A stretch of 64,000 nucleotides of DNA from Mesorhizobium sp. WSM3860 (lineage in GTDB: Bacteria > Pseudomonadota > Alphaproteobacteria > Rhizobiales > Rhizobiaceae): assembly GCF_002294995.1 (NCBI RefSeq), contig NZ_NSGF01000012.1:1-64000 (forward strand). The letters are read 5' to 3'. Below are positions 60,345-64,000 of this stretch, piece after piece (positions within the stretch are counted from its first letter, which is position 1; each line of letters opens with the position of its first letter). The notes under the pieces are model-generated. The model worked only from the letters and a program-made list of their open reading frames with translations, was not told the DNA's origin and ran no database searches. Position numbers and translations under genes: made by a program.

Positions 60345-60517
60345 GGGGTGCTGTTGCTGCAGTGCAACAGATGTGTCGCGGTCACAGCTTCGCCTTTGTT
60401 TGTCCACCCTGAGGCCAGAATTGGAACCGCCTATCACCGCCGACTGTTATTGGAGCTGCCGGCGGCCGCCTGCCGATTTCATGCATTCTTGCGAATTAAG
60501 ACCTAGAAAAGGCAACC

Positions 60518-61336
60518 ATGTCAGACGCTTCCTTCCGCATCAGCCGCCGTGGCTTCCTCAATCTCACGGCCCTTGGCGCTGCTTCGGCGGTTTCCGCCTG
60601 CTCCACCACCGGTCGTGGCCCGGCGGCCGTGCAGCCGCCACCGCCGGCCTCTGTCGAGCCGCCGCTCGGCGACTACGCCACCATGTATGGGCCGATGTCC
60701 GACAACGGCTTCGACCTGCCGGCCATCCCGGTGAACAAGATCGATCACAGATATTTGCGCCAGATCGTTCCCGATCCGACCGGACAGCGCCCGGGCACCA
60801 TCGTCGTCGATACCACCAACCACTTCCTCTATCTGGTGCGCGAAGGCGGCCAGGCGATCCGCTACGGCGTCGGTCTCGGCCGCGCCGGCTTCGAATGGTC
60901 GGGCGATGCGGTCGTGCAGTGGAAGCAGAAGTGGCCGAAATGGACGCCGCCGGACGAGATGGTCGCCCGCCAGCCGGAACTGACGGAGTTCAGTGCCAAG
61001 AACGGCGGCATGCCGGGAGGTCTGAAGAACCCGCTCGGGGCACGTGCGCTCTACCTCTTCCAGGGTAACCAGGACACGCTCTATCGTCTGCACGGGTCGC
61101 CGGAATGGTGGTCGATCGGCAAGTCGGTCTCGTCGGGCTGCGTGCGCCTGATCAACCAGGACATTATCGACCTCTATGACCGTGTGCCCAACAAGACGCC
61201 GGTCGTGGTCACAGCAGCTGTCGGCGAGCCGATGGCCGATATGCCCGAGCGCCGGGCCATTCCGATCGACAACGGCGTGCCGGACGACTCTGTCCTGCTG
61301 GGGCCGGTGCCGCAGGAGAGTAACGAGATCTTTTGA
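60518..61336 (+). CDS. L,D-transpeptidase with Tat-type lipoprotein signal
   Basis: 272 residues. The N-terminus SRRGFLNLTALGAAS looks like a twin-arginine signal and ends in a lipobox VSAC (Cys28), so a Tat-exported lipoprotein is likely. The YkuD domain has His192 and Cys208 in HGSPEWWSIGKSVSSGCVRL, the catalytic motif. It makes 3-3 crosslinks in peptidoglycan or attaches outer-membrane proteins to it. The family is expanded in rhizobia. Monocistronic. Confidence 0.93.
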   Translation: MSDASFRISRRGFLNLTALGAASAVSACSTTGRGPAAVQPPPPASVEPPLGDYATMYGPMSDNGFDLPAIPVNKIDHRYLRQIVPDPTGQRPGTIVVDTTNHFLYLVREGGQAIRYGVGLGRAGFEWSGDAVVQWKQKWPKWTPPDEMVARQPELTEFSAKNGGMPGGLKNPLGARALYLFQGNQDTLYRLHGSPEWWSIGKSVSSGCVRLINQDIIDLYDRVPNKTPVVVTAAVGEPMADMPERRAIPIDNGVPDDSVLLGPVPQESNEIF

Positions 61337-61347
61337 TCCGGCGTTCG

Positions 61348-62823
61348 TCAGCGGTGCTTGGCGAGGATGTCCGCCAGCACCGCAACGCCGCGTCGCAACG
61401 CCTCCGCGTCGAGACCAGCATATCCCATGATGAAGCCCGTCGTTTCGGGCCGCGGCTCGGCCTGATCATAGAGCGGCGATACCGGATAGAGGCCGATCCC
61501 CGCAGCACGTGCGTCGGCGATGATCGCCGGCTCGCATCCAGAATCGATGCCGTTCAACCAGGCCACGACGTGCAGGCCCGTGTCGGCTCCCGCTACCGTG
61601 ACGCTCAGGCCGAGACGGTCGGTCAGCGCCTGCAGCAGGATCGCCCTGCGCTCGGCATTTTTCCTGCGGATGCTGCGGACGTGGCGCTCGTAAGTGCCGC
61701 TCGTCAGCAGGTCGGCCAACACGTCCTGCTCCAGCATCGGCGCATGCCGGTCGGTCAGGCGCTTTGCCTCGCTAAAGGCCCGACGCAGGCCGGCGGGGAC
61801 GACGAGATAGCCGAGCCGCAAGGTGGGCGAGAGCGTTTTGGACAGCGTGCCGACATAGATGACCAAGCCTGGATCGAGCGTCTGCAGAGGCGGGATGGGG
61901 GCGATGTCGTGGCGGTATTCGCCGTCGTAATCGTCTTCGACGATGTAGGCGCCTGATGCAGTGGCCCAGGCCAGGAGGGAACGCCGCCGCGTCGCCGAAA
62001 GCACGCCGCCGAGCGGAAACTGGTGTGATGGCGTCGCGTAAGCCAGACGGGCCGGCGGCAGCGCATCCGTCCTTAGCCCGTCAGCGTCGACCGCAACTGG
62101 GACGGCGACGCCGCCGGCAGCCGTGAAGGCATGGTGGGCCAGCAGATAGCCCGGATTCTCGATCACGAACGGGTCGCCGGGGTCGAGCAGCAGCCGCGCG
62201 CAGAGGTCGAGCCCTTGCTGTGAGCCGTTGACGATGACGATCTGGTCCGGCGCGCAGATGATGCCGCGAGCGCGCCAGAGATAGGTTTGAAGGGCGCTGC
62301 GAAGAGCAAGCGATCCCTGTGGGTCGCCATAGCGCAACCGTGCGCCGCGCTGCAGAATGGCTTTGTTCGAGGCCCGTCGCCAAGCCAGCACCGGGAAGTC
62401 CGCCCCGGACAGGTCGCCATAGCGGAAATCCGCAACCTTGGCCGGCTGCTGTTCCGCCGGCGGAGGCAAAGCCAGTAGCCTGCGCGCGAACGTCGAGAGG
62501 TTGCGTGGCGAGGCAGCCGCGATGGGGGCCGCCCCTGACGGCCTCTCCAGTCCCGGAGCCACGATGGCACGCGCGCCTTGCCGGATGCTCAGATAGCCTT
62601 CGGCGTCGAGCTGGTTGTAGGCCGCGGTCACCGTGGTTCGCGACGCGCCCCATTCGGCGGCAAAGGCGCGCGACGACGGCAGGCGATCGCCGGGCCGGTA
62701 AACGCCGCTGTGGATCTGCGCCTTGATGGCCGCGATGATCCGGCGCGCCACGCCTTCCTGTTCCAACTGGACCACAGAAAACCTGCAAAACTGGATGTTC
62801 CAAGCAAGCCAGCTTTCCGGCAT
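61348..62823 (-). CDS. MocR-type regulator (GntR HTH fused to aminotransferase domain)
   Basis: 491 residues. The N-terminal winged helix has IHSGVYRPGDRLPSSRAFAA and TTVTAAYNQLDAEGYL. The C-terminal type I aminotransferase domain has the PLP-lysine motif GTLSKTLSPTLRLGY and DDYDGEYRHD. MocR proteins use PLP or a PLP adduct as effector; PdxR controls PLP synthesis. It faces the PaiB-like FMN protein gene with only 29 bases between the two ATGs chosen, so control of that gene is likely, and the true MocR start may be further in (GTG at 62775). It is tail-to-tail with the L,D-transpeptidase gene. Confidence 0.9.
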   Translation of the reverse strand: MPESWLAWNIQFCRFSVVQLEQEGVARRIIAAIKAQIHSGVYRPGDRLPSSRAFAAEWGASRTTVTAAYNQLDAEGYLSIRQGARAIVAPGLERPSGAAPIAAASPRNLSTFARRLLALPPPAEQQPAKVADFRYGDLSGADFPVLAWRRASNKAILQRGARLRYGDPQGSLALRSALQTYLWRARGIICAPDQIVIVNGSQQGLDLCARLLLDPGDPFVIENPGYLLAHHAFTAAGGVAVPVAVDADGLRTDALPPARLAYATPSHQFPLGGVLSATRRRSLLAWATASGAYIVEDDYDGEYRHDIAPIPPLQTLDPGLVIYVGTLSKTLSPTLRLGYLVVPAGLRRAFSEAKRLTDRHAPMLEQDVLADLLTSGTYERHVRSIRRKNAERRAILLQALTDRLGLSVTVAGADTGLHVVAWLNGIDSGCEPAIIADARAAGIGLYPVSPLYDQAEPRPETTGFIMGYAGLDAEALRRGVAVLADILAKHR

Positions 62824-62852
62824 CTTTCCATGCAATGCAAGGAGTTTTCGCC

Positions 62853-63476
62853 ATGTACATACCGCCCGCCTTCCGCGATGACGATCATGAGAGCCTTATG
62901 GCTACGATCCGCGCGGCACGGCTGGCGACGCTGGCCACCGCCACGGCGGAAGGACCGCTGGCGACGCCGTTGCCGCTTTTGCTCAACGAGAGCGAGGGCG
63001 AGCATGGCACGATCTACGGCCATGTCGCGAAGGCAAACCCGCAGTGGCGCGCACCGGTGCTGGGCGATGGCCTGGCGATCTTCATGGGGCCGGACGCTTA
63101 CGTGACGCCGGCCTGGTACCAGACCAAGCAGGAGACCGGAAAGGTGGTGCCGACTTGGAACTACCTCGCCGTTCATGCCTATGGGCCGATCGAATTCTTC
63201 GAGGATGCCGACAGGCTGCTCGAGATCGTCACGCGCCTGACCAATCTCCACGAAGGCGGACGCCCCTCGCCCTGGTCCGTATCGGACGCGCCGCCGGATT
63301 TCATCCAGGCGCAACTCAAAGGCATTGTCGGTTTGCGCATGCCGATCACGCGGCTCGATGGCAAGCGCAAGATGAGCCAGAACCGCAACGCGGCCGATCG
63401 CGCCGGCGTCGCGACTGGTCTAGCAGCGAGCGACCGGCCTTCCGACCGTGAAGTCGCCGCTCTCATCCCGTCGTGA
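62853..63476 (+). CDS. PaiB-like FMN-binding protein
   Basis: 207 residues. The family pattern is MYIPPAFRDDDHESLMATIR, HVAKANPQW and VPTWNYLAVHAYG. PaiB proteins share the split-barrel FMN fold of pyridoxamine-phosphate oxidases. The family name comes from a negative effect on sporulation genes in Bacillus; a protective or oxidoreductase role is also proposed. An AAGGAG ribosome site precedes the ATG at 62853. It is divergent from the MocR gene and 34 bases before the LysE exporter gene, suggesting a small operon. Confidence 0.9.
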   Translation: MYIPPAFRDDDHESLMATIRAARLATLATATAEGPLATPLPLLLNESEGEHGTIYGHVAKANPQWRAPVLGDGLAIFMGPDAYVTPAWYQTKQETGKVVPTWNYLAVHAYGPIEFFEDADRLLEIVTRLTNLHEGGRPSPWSVSDAPPDFIQAQLKGIVGLRMPITRLDGKRKMSQNRNAADRAGVATGLAASDRPSDREVAALIPS

Positions 63477-63510
63477 ACTCGCCCCCTCCACGTCCGCAGC
63501 CGGTATCATC

Positions 63511-64000
63511 ATGCCCGACCTGACCCAGTTCGCCCTGTACTTCGCCGCGGCGTTCCTGCTCGCCATCACGCCCGGACCGGGCATTTTCTATGTCGCGGCG
63601 CGCACGCTGGGCGGAGGGCGCGCCGAAGGCATCGCCTCCAGTTTCGGGACGGGCCTGGGCGGCATGGTTCACGTGCTTGCCGGAAGCCTGGGCGTTTCCG
63701 CCCTCGTGCTCGCGAGCGCCGAACTCTTCACGGCGCTGAAGCTGATCGGCGCCGTCTACCTCGTCTGGCTCGGCTTGCGCACCTTCCAGTCCGCCCGCCG
63801 CGAGGCAAAGACAATGCTGGAAGGTGGCGCGCCGACGCCCGCGGCCGGCGCTGGCCGAGCGTTTCGCGAAGGGGTGCTGGTCGAGGCCCTAAACCCGAAG
63901 ACGGCCGCCTTCTTCCTGGCCTTCATTCCGCAGTTCGTGGACCTCGGCGCCGGCCATGTCGCCTTGCAGTTCATGGCCCTCGGTTTCGTGTCGGTGACGC
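63511..64000 (+). CDS. LysE/RhtB family amino-acid exporter, partial
   Basis: Only the first 163 codons lie in the window. The start MPDLTQFALYFAAAFLLAIT and motif TPGPGIFYVAARTLGGGRAEG are typical of the LysE/RhtB exporters (six helices, about 205 residues). The later LNPKTAAFFLAFIPQF is the second conserved block. Exports an amino acid or homoserine-lactone-like compound; substrate unknown. It follows the PaiB-like gene closely and may be under MocR control. No damage is seen up to the window end. Confidence 0.9.
   Translation, partial: MPDLTQFALYFAAAFLLAITPGPGIFYVAARTLGGGRAEGIASSFGTGLGGMVHVLAGSLGVSALVLASAELFTALKLIGAVYLVWLGLRTFQSARREAKTMLEGGAPTPAAGAGRAFREGVLVEALNPKTAAFFLAFIPQFVDLGAGHVALQFMALGFVSVT

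Overview
The window looks like chromosomal DNA of a Mesorhizobium-type alphaproteobacterium (order Hyphomicrobiales). The evidence is high G+C coding sequence, a Ros/MucR regulator lacking one zinc cysteine, a cycHJKL (ccm) cluster beside feuP/feuQ, PleC- and DivJ-type kinases, and the palindromic mosaic repeats typical of intergenic DNA in this group. There is no integrase, transposase, tRNA, rRNA or CRISPR array. Species assignment is inference.

Layout. 0.2-11.5 kb: an amino-acid binding protein, small exported proteins, AMP nucleosidase, a membrane-anchored endonuclease/phosphatase-fold protein, a DUF922 protein, ETF-ubiquinone oxidoreductase, a family-4-like uracil-DNA glycosylase and a frameshifted XRE regulator. 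11.5-25.1 kb: an EamA transporter, aminopeptidase N, PleC-like kinase, GlnE, an OmpR-type two-component pair and a DegP protease. 25.2-32.5 kb: the cytochrome c maturation operon ccmI-ccmE-ccmF-ccmH (cycHJKL), a lipoprotein, and feuQ/feuP with a small exported protein upstream that may be FeuN. 32.6-38.7 kb: a SnoaL-like protein, an orphan phage/GTA-type DUF3168 gene, a LysR remnant, and a methylated-amine module (dimethylglycine dehydrogenase-like plus MttB-like) facing a TetR regulator across a repeat-rich operator. 38.8-50 kb: a class A penicillin-binding protein, a TonB-like DUF930 protein, a split DUF1214/DUF1254 pair, DUF2336, DUF1491, a peptidoglycan-binding membrane protein, a DivJ-like kinase, SufE and MucR. 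50.4-64 kb: oligopeptidase B, a SET-domain protein, an unusual adenylation-carrier-membrane acyltransferase fusion, two c-type cytochromes, superoxide dismutase, a branched-chain aminotransferase, a haloacid dehalogenase, an L,D-transpeptidase, a MocR regulator facing a PaiB-like protein, and a LysE exporter cut by the window end.

Themes. Envelope biogenesis and quality control recurs (ccm, DegP, PBP1A, L,D-transpeptidase, FeuPQ). Cell-cycle phosphorelay kinases of both the PleC and DivJ type are present. Nitrogen and methylated-amine metabolism also recurs (GlnE, the MttB/DMGDH module).

The least explained item is the single-gene adenylation-carrier-acyltransferase protein at 53.6-56.2 kb. 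It looks like a self-contained machine for activating an acyl or aminoacyl group and moving it to an envelope acceptor.
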